Shown here one piece after another: positions 23,941 through 33,103 of a stretch of 64,000 nucleotides of DNA (positions are counted from its first letter, which is position 1; the number at the start of each line of letters is the position of its first letter). The translations under genes were made by a program, and so were the position numbers. The stretch is taken from assembly GCF_025506355.1 (NCBI RefSeq), contig NZ_JANZYP010000030.1, positions 35,216-99,215 on the forward strand, read 5' to 3'. A model generated the notes under the pieces. It was not told where the DNA came from. It searched no databases and saw only the letters and a list, made by a program, of their open reading frames with translations. Source of the stretch: Sphaerisporangium corydalis (GTDB taxonomy: Bacteria; Actinomycetota; Actinomycetes; Streptosporangiales; Streptosporangiaceae).

Positions 23941-23972
23941 GCCGGTTGGCATATATCAGCGTGCCAACCGGC
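23941..23972. promoter_or_regulatory. 11-bp perfect inverted repeat in the divergent sugar promoter region
   Basis: Arms GCCGGTTGGCA (23941-23951) and TGCCAACCGGC (23962-23972) around a 10-nt AT-rich spacer (TATATCAGCG). It lies 23 bp ahead of the dehydrogenase start and about 170 bp ahead of the dehydratase start, so it may be an operator for both, or a leader hairpin of the dehydrogenase mRNA. Confidence 0.55.
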
Positions 23973-24142
23973 CCGTCGGCGACGCATCTCCTGTGATGCC
24001 GTTCGGTGCCCCTTTTCCTCCGGCCAGGGTTTTCTCCGGCTTCCGGGGGCCGGGCCGCACGATCTCCGCAATCCAGAAGATGCAGCGCAAAGCCCGGTCG
24101 TACGACGATGCAGGCAGTCATACGACCTCATGGGAGCTTCCG

Positions 24143-25546
24143 GTGCCTGCGAGACTTGATCAGCTCGAGACCAGCATGCCCGTCGACCTCGCCACCCGTA
24201 TCACCGCATCCGCCAGGACCACCGCCTCGCGGGTGAGCCCCGACATCGACGACTGGGTCGAGAACAAGAGAAAGCAGCCGTTCGAGAGCACCATAATCCC
24301 GCTGGCCGAACTGAACGAGCCGAATGGCTGGGGTATCGCGCCCGGCACCGGGAATCTGGAACACCACAGCGGCCGGTTCTTCAGCGTGGAGGGATTACAC
24401 GTAAGGACGAACCACGGCCCGGTCAGGGAGTGGCGCCAGCCCATTCTCGTACAACGGGACATCGCCATCCTCGGAATCATCGCCAAGGAGTTCGACGGCG
24501 TACTGCACTTTCTGCTGCAGGCCAAGATGGAACCCGGGAACATGGACATGGTGCAGTTGTCGCCGACGGTCCAGGCGACGTCCAGCAACTACACCCAGGT
24601 GCACCAGGGCAAGCGCGCCGCCTACGTCGAGTACTTCACCGAGCCGGGGCGCGGCCGGGTCCTGGTCGACATCCTCCAGTCCGAGCAGGGCGCCTGGTTC
24701 CACCTGAAGCGCAACCGGAACATCGTCATCGAGGTCACCGGCGACGTGCCGCTCCACGAGGACTTCTGCTGGCTGACCCTCGGGCAGATCGGCCGGCTGC
24801 TCCGGCGGCGCAACGTCATGAACATGGACGCCCGGACGGTCCTCGGGTGCCTGCCCGTCGCGGCCCCGGACGGGGACGCGTTCGACGGCGACGGCCGGCG
24901 CTCCGGTGAGCCAGGCGGCGTGCGCACGATGACGGAGATCCTTAGCTGGATCACCGGCCGCAAGAGCGAGTACGAGCTGTCGGCCGCCCTGGTGCCGCTG
25001 GACTCCGTCACGGGGTGGCGCCGGGAGGCCAGGGGCATCGTCCCGGCCGAGGGCGGGAACTTCAGCATCGTCGGCGTCCGGGTGCACGCCAGGACCCGCG
25101 AGGTGCACAGCTGGAAGCAGCCGCTGCTGGCGCCGCACGGCCTCGGGCTGGCGGGGCTGGTGGTCCGGCGCATCGGCGGGCGCCTGCACGCCCTGGTGCG
25201 CGCCGAGGTCCTGCCGGGCCACCGCGACACCGTCGAGCTCGGCCCCACCGTGCGGTTCATGATGGACGACTACCCCACCACCCCCGCCGGCCGCCGCCCC
25301 GAGTTCCTCGACCACATGCTGTCGGCGCGCTCGGGCGTCCGCTTCGACGTCGTGCTGTCGGAGGAGGGGGGGCGTTTCCTGCACGCCGAGACCCGCTACC
25401 TGGTGGTGGAGGACGACGACTTCCCGCTGCGGGTGCCGGAGGACTTCGCGTGGATCACCGTCGAGCAGCTGATGGCCTTGCAACGGCACAGCTACTACCT
25501 CGGCATCGAGGCCAGGACCCTGCTCCTGTGCCTGAACAACCTGTGA
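24143..25546 (+). CDS. NDP-sugar 2,3-dehydratase (EvaA/TylX3-like)
   Basis: A 467-aa protein built from two homologous halves of the hexose 2,3-dehydratase family. First half: [58 protein letters not shown]. Second half repeats it: [51 protein letters not shown]. The length and the duplication are characteristic. The enzyme removes the C2 hydroxyl of a 4-keto NDP-sugar and leaves a 3,4-diketo-2-deoxy intermediate for transamination. GTG at 24143 is favoured by GGGAG at 24132-24136; an in-frame ATG at 24173 is possible. The aminotransferase gene follows after 34 nt. Confidence 0.92.
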   Translation: MPARLDQLETSMPVDLATRITASARTTASRVSPDIDDWVENKRKQPFESTIIPLAELNEPNGWGIAPGTGNLEHHSGRFFSVEGLHVRTNHGPVREWRQPILVQRDIAILGIIAKEFDGVLHFLLQAKMEPGNMDMVQLSPTVQATSSNYTQVHQGKRAAYVEYFTEPGRGRVLVDILQSEQGAWFHLKRNRNIVIEVTGDVPLHEDFCWLTLGQIGRLLRRRNVMNMDARTVLGCLPVAAPDGDAFDGDGRRSGEPGGVRTMTEILSWITGRKSEYELSAALVPLDSVTGWRREARGIVPAEGGNFSIVGVRVHARTREVHSWKQPLLAPHGLGLAGLVVRRIGGRLHALVRAEVLPGHRDTVELGPTVRFMMDDYPTTPAGRRPEFLDHMLSARSGVRFDVVLSEEGGRFLHAETRYLVVEDDDFPLRVPEDFAWITVEQLMALQRHSYYLGIEARTLLLCLNNL

Positions 25547-25580
25547 CAGAGAGATCGATCCCAAAGGAGTGCGTGCACCG

Positions 25581-26690
25581 ATGGCCATTCACGTATGGGA
25601 CCACCGGCTGGAGTACGAGAACGAGCGCGAGGACATCCTCGACGCGGTCGACACCGTCTTCCGCTCCGACCAGCTCATTCTCGGCGACAGCGTGCGAGGC
25701 TTCGAGGCGGAGTTCGCCGCCTACCACGGAGTGGCGCACTGCGTCGGGGTCGACAACGGCACCAACGCGGTCAAGCTCGGCCTGCAGGCCCTGGGCGTCG
25801 GCCCCGGCGACGAGGTCATCACGGTGTCCAACACCGCGGCGCCGACCGTGCTGGCCATCGACGGGGCGGGCGCCACGCCCGTGTTCGTCGACGTGCACCC
25901 CGACACCTACCTCATGGACACCGGCAAGGTGGCCGCCGCCATCACCGAGCGGACCAAGGCCCTGGTCCCGGTGCACCTCTACGGCCAGATGGTGGACCTC
26001 GCCCCGCTCCAGGAGCTGGCGGCGGCCCACGGCCTGAAGATCCTTGAGGACTGCGCCCAGTCGCACGGCGCGCGCCAGAACGGCCGGCTGGCCGGGACGA
26101 CCGGGGAGGCGGGCGCCTTCTCCTTCTACCCCACCAAGGTCCTCGGCGCCTACGGCGACGCCGGCGGTGTGATCACCTCCGACGACGAGGCCGAGGCGAA
26201 CCTGCGCAGGCTGCGGTACTACGGGATGGAGGACCGCTACTACGTCGTGCGCACGCCGGGGCACAACGCGCGCCTGGACGAGGTGCACGCCGAGATCCTG
26301 CGCCGCAAGCTCCGCCGGCTGGACGACTACATCGCGGCCCGCCGCGCGATCGCCGGGCGGTACGCCGAGGCGCTCGCCGACACCGACCTGATCCTGCCGA
26401 AGATCGCCCCCGGCAACGACCACGTCTACTACCTCTACGTCGTGCGGCACCCCGCGCGGGACGAGATCCTCAAGGCGCTGCGGGAGTTCGACTTCAACTT
26501 CCGCGTCAGTTACCCGTGGCCGGTGCACACCATGACCGGGTTCGCGCACCTGGGCTACTCCACCGGCGACCTGCCGGAGACCGAGGTCGCCGCCCACGAG
26601 ATCTTCTCGCTCCCGATGTACCCGGCGCTGCCGGAGGACCTCCAGGACAAGGTCATCACCACCCTCCGCAAGATCCTCGACCGCGGCTGA
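25581..26690 (+). CDS. NDP-sugar 3-aminotransferase (DegT/DnrJ/EryC1 family, EvaB-like)
   Basis: A 369-aa PLP aminotransferase. [20 protein letters not shown] at the N-terminus and [22 protein letters not shown] match the EvaB/DnrJ sugar aminotransferases; [19 protein letters not shown] binds the cofactor phosphate, [11 protein letters not shown] holds the cofactor Asp, and the Schiff-base Lys is in [15 protein letters not shown]. In vancosamine-type pathways this step adds the amino group at C3 directly after the 2,3-dehydratase, and the two genes are adjacent here. ATG at 25581 with AAAGGAG at 25563-25569. A strong terminator follows. Confidence 0.92.
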   Translation: MAIHVWDHRLEYENEREDILDAVDTVFRSDQLILGDSVRGFEAEFAAYHGVAHCVGVDNGTNAVKLGLQALGVGPGDEVITVSNTAAPTVLAIDGAGATPVFVDVHPDTYLMDTGKVAAAITERTKALVPVHLYGQMVDLAPLQELAAAHGLKILEDCAQSHGARQNGRLAGTTGEAGAFSFYPTKVLGAYGDAGGVITSDDEAEANLRRLRYYGMEDRYYVVRTPGHNARLDEVHAEILRRKLRRLDDYIAARRAIAGRYAEALADTDLILPKIAPGNDHVYYLYVVRHPARDEILKALREFDFNFRVSYPWPVHTMTGFAHLGYSTGDLPETEVAAHEIFSLPMYPALPEDLQDKVITTLRKILDRG

Positions 26691-26791
26691 CGGACGCCGC
26701 CCCCGCGCGCCGGCCCCCTGATCCCGGGCCGGCGCGCGGTGCCGTCCCGGTGCCTGACGGTCCCGGTCGCCACGTCCTGGTGGAAGACGGA

Positions 26792-26826
26792 AAAGTGCCC
26801 TCCCGTCCTGGACGGGAGGGCACTTT
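26792..26826. terminator. Strong bidirectional terminator, 17-bp stem
   Basis: AAAGTGCCCTCCCGTCC pairs perfectly with GGACGGGAGGGCACTTT around a single central T. The A-run on one side and T-run on the other make it work for both converging transcripts (aminotransferase and N-methyltransferase). Confidence 0.9.
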
Positions 26827-26855
26827 CGGGTCGTACGGGGGCTGTCGCCGAGGCG

Positions 26856-27584
26856 TCAGGACTTGACGCCGATGAGCAGGCCGGGACGGCCGGGCCCGGT
26901 CTCCAGGTACTCGACGGACGCGACGCCCGCCTCGGCGAAGGCCGTCTCGTACTCCTGCCGGGTGAACAGCGACAGCATGTGCAGGTCGGTGAAGTGCCGG
27001 ATTCCCGACTCGGGGCTGGCCACCAGGTAGTGCGCCGTCATGCGGTGGGCCTTGCCCTCCACCACCGTGTGGGACAGCCGGGCGATCGTCTGCCCGTCGA
27101 CCGTGACGACGTCACCCATGACGCGCCCGGACTGCGCGTTGTCCGGGGAGTACCAGGGCTCGACGACGAGGACCCCGCCGGGGTTGAGATGCCGGCCGAA
27201 GCAGCGCAGCGCGGTGTACAGCTGCTCGGCGTCGCCCAGGTAGCCGATCGCGCTGAACAGGCAGGTGACCGCGTCGAACGTGCGGCCGAGGCGGAAGTCC
27301 TTCATGTCGCCCTGGTGCAGGGGCACCCCCGGCAGCCGCTTCTGGGCGACCCGGAGCATGTCCTCGGCCAGGTCGACGCCCTCGATGTGGTCGAACGCGT
27401 CGGCGAAGGAGCGCAGGTTCCTCCCGGTGCCGCAGGCCACGTCCAGCAGCGCGGAGGCGGAGGGGTTGCGCGCCCGGATGTACTTGATCATCAACTGCGA
27501 GTCGGCCTCGTACGTCCGGTCGCGTCCCTGGTAGAGGGCGTCGTACACCTCGGCGTTCTGGTAGATCGGCGACAGCTCGTCCAT
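26856..27584 (-). CDS. NDP-amino-sugar N-methyltransferase, second copy
   Basis: A 242-aa class I SAM methyltransferase related to the one at 20772. Shared landmarks: SALLDVACGTGRNLRSFA (motif I), EGVDLAEDMLRVAQKRLPG, GDMKDFRLGRTFDAVTCLFS, LNPGGVLVVEPWYSPDNA and RHFTDLHMLSLFTRQEYETAFAEAG. This is the TylM1/DesVI amino-sugar methyltransferase subfamily. ATG at 27584 lies 2 nt after the stop of the C-methyltransferase gene, so translation is coupled. Two such enzymes could make two separate N-methylations or act on two sugars. Confidence 0.87.
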   Translation of the reverse strand: MDELSPIYQNAEVYDALYQGRDRTYEADSQLMIKYIRARNPSASALLDVACGTGRNLRSFADAFDHIEGVDLAEDMLRVAQKRLPGVPLHQGDMKDFRLGRTFDAVTCLFSAIGYLGDAEQLYTALRCFGRHLNPGGVLVVEPWYSPDNAQSGRVMGDVVTVDGQTIARLSHTVVEGKAHRMTAHYLVASPESGIRHFTDLHMLSLFTRQEYETAFAEAGVASVEYLETGPGRPGLLIGVKS

Positions 27585-27586
27585 GG

Positions 27587-28804
27587 TCAGACCACCCGCA
27601 CTTCTGGCACGTACAGGATCCACTGGCCGCCGGACTCGCGGAACCGCTCTTCCTTCGCCATGATCTCCTCGGCGTGGTTCCAGGCGAACAGCAGCGCGTA
27701 GTCGGGGTAGGAGGCGGCGAAGGTCTCCGTCGGGCTGACCGGGATGTGCACGCCGGGGGACAGCCGATGCTGCTTGGCCGGGGTCGTGTCGCACACGTAG
27801 TCGACCAGGTCGGGCCCGATGCCGCAGAAGTTGGTGACGGTCGCGCTCTTGGCCGTCGCGCCGTAGCCGGCGACGGTCTTGCCGTCCTCGCGCAGGGAGC
27901 TCAGCAGGCGGACCAGGTCCTCGCGGATGCGGGCCACCGCGGAGGCGAAGCCGTTGAGCACCTCGGGCTCGGCCAGTCCCTGGGCGTCCTCCTCGGCCAG
28001 CATCCGGGCCACCGCAGGGGTCGGCCGCCGGGCGCCGGCGCGGGCGATGGTGTAGCGGACCTCGCCGCCGTGTACCGGCTTGCGCTCCACGTTGACCAGC
28101 TCGAACCCGAACCGCGCGGCCATCGCCTGCACCGAACGCACCGTGAACAGGTAGAAGTGCTCGTCGTAGATCTGGTCGAAGGAGGTCTTCTTCACGATGT
28201 CCCCGAGGTAGGGGTCCTCGAAGACGAAGACGCCGCCGGGGGTGAGCAGCGCGTCCACACCGCGGAGCAGCGAGTCCAGGTACGGGATGTGGCAGATGGT
28301 GTTCGCCGAGAAGATCGCGTCGGCGGGCCCGTTGGCCTCGCGGACGGCGATGGCGGTCGACTCCTCGAAGAAGTCGGTGCGGACGGTCACGCCCCGCTCA
28401 CGGGCGACGTTCGCGACCCCGACGGAGGGCTCGAATCCCAGGTGCCGGATCCCGGACTCGGCGATGGTCCGCAGCAGGACGCCGTCGTTGCAGCCGATCT
28501 CGACGAAGAACGGGTTCTCGCCGGTGAGCTCGGTGTCGATGAAGCTCAGCGCGGTCTGGGTGAAGTGCTCCCGCATCACCGACGAGCCGGACGAGTAGTA
28601 CGGGTAGTCCTCGTGGAACATCCGCTCGCGCGGGACCTCTTCCATGAGCTGGACCATCGTGCACGCCAGGCAGCGTCCGACGGCGAGCCGGTAGAAGAAC
28701 TCCCCCTCGACGTCGCCGGGGCGGGGGAACGCGTCGGACAGCGGCTGGCGTCCGAGGTCCAGGAACTCCTCGACCTCGCCGCCGCAGATTCGGCATTCGG
28801 TCAC
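27587..28804 (-). CDS. NDP-sugar 3-C-methyltransferase (TylCIII/EvaC-like)
   Basis: A 405-aa protein with the three-part architecture of sugar C-methyltransferases: an N-terminal zinc site (ECRICGG ... GRCLACTMVQL, a CxxC pair twice), a central SAM domain (FFVEIGCNDGVLLRTIAE, TICHIPYLDSLLRGVDALLTPGG, YDEHFYLFTVRSVQ with the catalytic His region), and a C-terminal DUF-type domain (GYGATAKSATVTNFCGI, CDTTPAKQHRLSPGVHIPV). TylCIII/EvaC homologues methylate C3 of 4-keto deoxysugars. GTG at 28804 is preferred over GTG at 28816, since GGTGGAGG sits a few nt upstream of the former. First gene of a two-gene minus-strand unit with the N-methyltransferase. Confidence 0.9.
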   Translation of the reverse strand: MTECRICGGEVEEFLDLGRQPLSDAFPRPGDVEGEFFYRLAVGRCLACTMVQLMEEVPRERMFHEDYPYYSSGSSVMREHFTQTALSFIDTELTGENPFFVEIGCNDGVLLRTIAESGIRHLGFEPSVGVANVARERGVTVRTDFFEESTAIAVREANGPADAIFSANTICHIPYLDSLLRGVDALLTPGGVFVFEDPYLGDIVKKTSFDQIYDEHFYLFTVRSVQAMAARFGFELVNVERKPVHGGEVRYTIARAGARRPTPAVARMLAEEDAQGLAEPEVLNGFASAVARIREDLVRLLSSLREDGKTVAGYGATAKSATVTNFCGIGPDLVDYVCDTTPAKQHRLSPGVHIPVSPTETFAASYPDYALLFAWNHAEEIMAKEERFRESGGQWILYVPEVRVV

Positions 28805-28967
28805 CGGTGCCTCCACCTTTCATCACCGGCCGCAGTCGGCCGCTCGTGAAACGCATGTCCTGGGGCCCATGGCCCAGCATGTCTCCGCGCGGGCGACGGC
28901 GCATCTCCCAACGTGCGCCGGGACCCGCCCTCTGGGGTCGCGGGCGCCGCCGATCCGGCCACGCCTG

Positions 28968-30038
28968 TCACACCCCCTCGACGACCCGCTCCTCGCGGGT
29001 GGCGGGCGGGTGGAGGCGGAGGGGTGGGCGGTGGGTCCAGGTGGTCCAGCGCCAGAGCCATTCGAGGGGGCCGTAGCGGTAGCGGCGCAGCCAGAGGGTG
29101 GAGAACAGCCACTGGGCGGACAGGACGGCGGCGGCGAGGAGGAAGACCGTCGTCCAGGACCAGTCCTTCGGGGAGCCGAGGACGCGGGCGGTCGCCAGGA
29201 CCAGGACCGTGGCGGTCAGGTAGTTCGTCAGCGCCATCCGGCCCAGCGGTGCGAACAGGACCCGCAGCGCGGGGGCGAGCGGCGTTCGGAGCAGGACCAG
29301 CAGGGCGCACACGTACACGCCCGCGACCAGCGAGCCCGCCAGGGCGAAGGCGCCGCTGAAAGCGGCGTCGCGCGTGTCCAGGCCCGCCTGCCACCACAGG
29401 GCGGGCGCCGCCGCCGCGGCGAGGGCCAGCCCCACAAGGGCCGGAACCCGGGTGGAGCGGTCGATCCGGGCGGCCACCCCGTACCGGGTCAGCGCCGAGC
29501 CCAGCAGGAACAGCCCGGGGACCAGGGTGTTCCCGCCGCCGGTGACCATCGACGCGGTGAGGAGGGCGGCGGAGAGGCCGGCCACGGCCCAGCGCGGCAG
29601 CCAGGTGGAGGGCAGCAGCACCACCAGGCCGACGACGGCGTAGGTGGTCAGGATGTCGCCCCGCCACAGCAGCAGCAGGTGGACCAGGCCGGCCGCGAGC
29701 AGCACCAGGAGGCGGCGCAGCAGGATCAGCCTCGGGTGGGGGACGCGTTCGGCGGCGGAGCTCAGCAGCAGGGAGAACCCGATGCCGAACAGCAGGGAGA
29801 AGATCGGGAAGAAGCGCTGCTCGACCAGCAGCCCGAGCCATCTCTCCGCCGGGCTGCCCGGCCCGCCCGGGGGCAGGACGACCCCGCCGGTGTTGACGAT
29901 CGGCCGGATGTTGGCCAGCAGGATCCCGCACAGCGCGAACCCGCGCAGCACGTCGAGCGCGGCGATCCGGGGCCGGCCGGTGTGACGCTTGGTGAGGCCC
30001 CCGGCCGCCGGGGCCTGGGGGGTGTCTTCGTGTGGCAT
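28968..30038 (-). CDS. DUF418 (YeiB-like) integral membrane protein
   Basis: A 356-aa protein with about ten hydrophobic segments. It starts with [21 protein letters not shown], the signature of the YeiB/DUF418 and acyltransferase-3-like family, followed by [19 protein letters not shown]. Conserved C-terminal part: [19 protein letters not shown] and [11 protein letters not shown](T)TW. Family members are poorly characterised and are thought to handle small acyl or export substrates. ATG at 30038 is chosen since the hydrophobic core begins soon after; an upstream ATG (30074) cannot be excluded. No obvious link to the peptide cluster. It is the first gene of a block that seems unrelated to it. 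Confidence 0.8.
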   Translation of the reverse strand: MPHEDTPQAPAAGGLTKRHTGRPRIAALDVLRGFALCGILLANIRPIVNTGGVVLPPGGPGSPAERWLGLLVEQRFFPIFSLLFGIGFSLLLSSAAERVPHPRLILLRRLLVLLAAGLVHLLLLWRGDILTTYAVVGLVVLLPSTWLPRWAVAGLSAALLTASMVTGGGNTLVPGLFLLGSALTRYGVAARIDRSTRVPALVGLALAAAAAPALWWQAGLDTRDAAFSGAFALAGSLVAGVYVCALLVLLRTPLAPALRVLFAPLGRMALTNYLTATVLVLATARVLGSPKDWSWTTVFLLAAAVLSAQWLFSTLWLRRYRYGPLEWLWRWTTWTHRPPLRLHPPATREERVVEGV

Positions 30039-30133
30039 GCGCCCATGCTGCTCATCCGGCCCGCCGCCGCCCATCGGCCGAAGGAGCGGTTTCCACCGCC
30101 CATGATCGTACTTTTGACCGGTGGCCCAATCGG

Positions 30134-30763
30134 TCAGCCGTAGGTGGGGTGCTGGGGCCAGCCGGGCGGGGAGTCCTCCCACTCCTGCTGGCGGCCGTAG
30201 GGGGTGAGATCGAGGATGTTACTCACGAACATGAGGCGGTCCACGCCGCGTGAGGTGGTGTTGTAGGTGCGGTAGACGGCGTCGCCGTCGCGCAGGAACA
30301 CGTTCAGCATGAAGCCGCCGTCCATGCCGCAGTCCCGCGTGAACGAGGTGCCGTGCGACGACACGAACGGCATCGTCCAGCCCATGCGCGCCTTGTACTC
30401 CTCGATCTGGGCGAGCGGCATGTTGGACACGTTCAGCCACGTGACCCCGCTCTCGGCCAGGGTGGCCGGCGCGGCCTCGGGGATGTTCTTCGTGAACGCC
30501 GTGCAGCCCGGGCAGAAGCGGCCCGGCCCGATGTCCATGAACTGGTAGATGACGAGCTGGTCCCGGCCCTCGAACAGGTCGGGCAGGCTCTTCTCGCCGT
30601 CCGGGGTGTCGAACGCGTACGTGCCGGAGAACTCGACCATCGGCAGGCGACGGCGCCGCGCGGCGAGCGCGTCCTGGACGCGGGTCGCCTCCTTCTCGGC
30701 CTTGAGCAGTTCGTCGCGCTCCTGCCGCCACTCCTCCGGCGAAACGATCTTTGGTCTGTCCAT
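30134..30763 (-). CDS. DUF899 thioredoxin-fold protein
   Basis: A 209-aa protein. [34 protein letters not shown] at the N-terminus, [21 protein letters not shown] with a CPGC pair in the thioredoxin-like position, and [20 protein letters not shown] are the typical DUF899 blocks. The family is soluble and of unknown function; a redox role is suggested by the CxxC only. It is not overlapped or tightly linked with its neighbours (95-nt gaps on each side). Confidence 0.85.
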   Translation of the reverse strand: MDRPKIVSPEEWRQERDELLKAEKEATRVQDALAARRRRLPMVEFSGTYAFDTPDGEKSLPDLFEGRDQLVIYQFMDIGPGRFCPGCTAFTKNIPEAAPATLAESGVTWLNVSNMPLAQIEEYKARMGWTMPFVSSHGTSFTRDCGMDGGFMLNVFLRDGDAVYRTYNTTSRGVDRLMFVSNILDLTPYGRQQEWEDSPPGWPQHPTYG

Positions 30764-30857
30764 CAGCCGATTCTGCCCCCCGCCACCGACAAAAACCCGC
30801 GCCCCTCCTCGCCCGTCTGCGAAGCCCCTGGCAGTGGCACTGGTCGGGGGTTATGGG

Positions 30858-31805
30858 TCACAGGCGGTAGACGCGTTGGGCGGTCGTGGTGAAGACGGCG
30901 TGGAGGGTTTCTGGGGGGTGGGGGGAGAGGGCGGACCGCCAGGTGGTGAGGAGGGTGGGGAGGTCGGTCCAGATCTTCTCGATGGGGAAGTTGCTTCCCC
31001 ACATGCAGCGGTCCGGGCCGAAGAGGGACAGGCACGTGTTCGCGACCGTCTCGATCAGCGCCCGGTCCACGCGGTGCACGAACGTGCCCTGGCCGGTGAG
31101 CTTGACCACGACGTTGGGGCGTTCGGCCAGCAGGCGCATGCCGTGGGTCCACTCCGCGACCGTGGACGGGCCTGACCCGTCGAGCATCCCGGCGTGGACC
31201 AGCACGAACGTCACCTCGGGGAACTCGTCCACGAACGCGGCGGCGTCGGGCATCTGGCCGGCGAACACCTGGAGCTCGAACAGCCAGCCGAGGTCGGCGA
31301 GCGAGGCGATGTTGCGCCGGAAGACGGGGTCCTTCATGCGGTCGGGGGCCGAGGCGAAGCGGAACTCCGGCCGCTCGTGCCAGTGCAGCTGCAGCCGGGT
31401 GCCGCGCATGAGCGGGGTGATCGCGGCCTGCCGGCGCATGACGGCCGCCGCGCCCTCGTCGAACAGGTCGGCCGAGCCGACCACGGCCGTGGGCCAGCCG
31501 GTCTCGGCGTGCACGTCGCGCAGCCAGTGGACCTCGTCCAGGGAACGGTCGAGCGGCCAGTTGGCCTGCACGTAGACGGCCGCGGTGATGCCGCAGGCCG
31601 TCGCCTCTTCGGCGTACTCCGCGACCGGGTAGTCGCGCCGGATCGGCTCGTAGGGGCCGAAGATGCGCGGGATCATCTCTCCTTGGAGCCAGGGCAGGTC
31701 CGCGGCACGCCAGATGTGGTGGTGCGCGTCCACGATCCCGGCGGGGCGAGAGGGTACGGCGTCTTCCGGTACGTCGGGTGAGGCGCCGGGTGGGGTGTCG
31801 GTCAT
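30858..31805 (-). CDS. Amidohydrolase-2 family metal-dependent hydrolase
   Basis: A 315-aa TIM-barrel hydrolase. The metal-binding HxH is in IVDAHHHIW; further elements are VYVQANWPLDRSLDEVHWL, a central LVHAGMLDG (His ligand) and CMWGSNFPIEK, where the Asp usually present in the GSDFP motif is Asn. This is the COG3618 group, which includes lactonases and 2-pyrone or dicarboxylate hydrolases. Its ATG overlaps the stop of the CoxE-like gene (ATGA), so it is the last gene of the xanthine-dehydrogenase-type operon. The substrate is unknown; the context suggests a ring-opening or lactone step after molybdenum hydroxylation. Confidence 0.82.
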   Translation of the reverse strand: MTDTPPGASPDVPEDAVPSRPAGIVDAHHHIWRAADLPWLQGEMIPRIFGPYEPIRRDYPVAEYAEEATACGITAAVYVQANWPLDRSLDEVHWLRDVHAETGWPTAVVGSADLFDEGAAAVMRRQAAITPLMRGTRLQLHWHERPEFRFASAPDRMKDPVFRRNIASLADLGWLFELQVFAGQMPDAAAFVDEFPEVTFVLVHAGMLDGSGPSTVAEWTHGMRLLAERPNVVVKLTGQGTFVHRVDRALIETVANTCLSLFGPDRCMWGSNFPIEKIWTDLPTLLTTWRSALSPHPPETLHAVFTTTAQRVYRL

Positions 31806-33103
31806 TGGGGGTCCCGTGGGTCAGGGGTGGGCCAGCGTCGTGCGGCCGTGTGGCGGGGGGCGGTGAGGACGGCGGGGAGGCGGCGGACCTCGGTGAGGCC
31901 GGTGGGCAGGTCGCGTACGCCGCCGAGGTGGTCGAGGAGCGGGAGCTGGGCGGCCATGGCGCGGGTGACCGGGCGGTAGCCGGGGGAGCAGGCCAGCGGC
32001 GACCACCAGACGAGCCGGTGGCTCAGGCGTGCGAGGCGTGCGGTGGCGCGGACCATCGGCGCGCAGTCGCCGCGTTCCAGCCCGTCGGACAGCACGATCA
32101 CCAGGGCGCCCCGGGCGAGCGCCACGAACCGGGGGTTGGCGAGGAAGTGCGCGAGGGCCGTGCCGATCGCGGTGCCGCCGTCGGCGTCGGTGACCTGCCC
32201 GGACACCGCCCGCAGCGCCCGGTCGGCGTGCGGGTGCGCCAGGGCGGCGGTGATCCTGGTCAGCCGGGTGCCGAAGGTGAAGACCTCGGTACGGGCGGGC
32301 GCCGCGCGCAGGGCGGTGTGCGCGAGCCTGAGCAGGTCGGGGGTGTGCAGCCGCAGGGAGCCGGAGACGTCGACCATGATCAGCAGGCGGCGCGGGCGGG
32401 CGGGCCGGGCGAGGCGCCGCAGTTCGATGAACTCCCCGTCGTGCCGGTGGGCGCGCCGCCACGCGTGCCGGATGTCCAGCCGGTCGCCCGACCGGGACGG
32501 GCGCCGCCGCCGCGACGGCGTCGCCGGGAGGACGGCGGGCCAGGTGGCGCGCAGGGCGGCCATGACCGGTCGCCGTTCGTCGCCGGCCGGGCCGAACTCG
32601 CGCCTGCCGTAGGTGCTCAGGGCGCTGGCCTCGACGCCGTCGCCGGGCAGGGCGTCCAGGGCCGGGGGGTCGTCCTGGCCGGCTCCGTTGGGGGAGGGGG
32701 CCTCGCCGTCGTCGCCCGCGGCGGGCGGGACGGGCTCCTGGCCGCCGTACCGGAACCACGTGTCGAAGACGCGGTCGAACGCGGGCAGGTCGCCGATGTC
32801 CTGGAGCAGGGTGATCCGGGCGTACCAGTACAACTTGGTCGGGCCGGGCGGCGGGGAGGATGCGATCACCCGCAGCAGGTCGGCCTGCTTGGGCGGCGCG
32901 GTGGCCACCCCCGCGCCGCGCAACGCGGCCAGGAATGCCCACAGATGCCCCGCCGCGAGCCCCACGGGTCCGGGCATCCCCGGACTGTTCGTCCCGGCTC
33001 CGGGTGTCCCTGGACTTTTCGCCCCAGGGTCGGGTGTTTCCGGGTGGTTCGTCCCGGCGTCGGGTGTCCCCGGTGGGGGGTCCCGGGGGGTGGGGTCAGG
33101 CAT
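31802..33103 (-). CDS. VWA-domain protein, CoxE-like
   Basis: A 433-aa protein. An N-terminal low-complexity segment of decapeptide repeats (PGTPDAGTNH and variants) encoded by a 30-bp DNA repeat comes first, then a helical region (GLAAGHLWAFLAALRGAGVATA), then a von Willebrand A domain in the C-terminal half with MIDAS residues in IMVDVSGSLRLH and VLSDGLERGD. CoxE-type proteins help MoxR ATPases to insert or activate the molybdenum cofactor of CO-dehydrogenase-family enzymes. The gene overlaps MoxR by 8 nt and the amidohydrolase by 4 nt. Confidence 0.83.
   Translation of the reverse strand: MPDPTPRDPPPGTPDAGTNHPETPDPGAKSPGTPGAGTNSPGMPGPVGLAAGHLWAFLAALRGAGVATAPPKQADLLRVIASSPPPGPTKLYWYARITLLQDIGDLPAFDRVFDTWFRYGGQEPVPPAAGDDGEAPSPNGAGQDDPPALDALPGDGVEASALSTYGRREFGPAGDERRPVMAALRATWPAVLPATPSRRRRPSRSGDRLDIRHAWRRAHRHDGEFIELRRLARPARPRRLLIMVDVSGSLRLHTPDLLRLAHTALRAAPARTEVFTFGTRLTRITAALAHPHADRALRAVSGQVTDADGGTAIGTALAHFLANPRFVALARGALVIVLSDGLERGDCAPMVRATARLARLSHRLVWWSPLACSPGYRPVTRAMAAQLPLLDHLGGVRDLPTGLTEVRRLPAVLTAPRHTAARRWPTPDPRDPQ
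32971..33080. repeat. 30-bp tandem repeat, about 3.7 copies
   Basis: Consecutive 30-bp units begin at 32971, 33001, 33031 and 33061, each starting CGGGYRTYYC; the third and first share GTTCGTCCCGGC. They encode the Pro/Gly/Thr decapeptides at the N-terminus of the CoxE-like protein and keep frame. Copy number may vary between strains. Confidence 0.75.
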
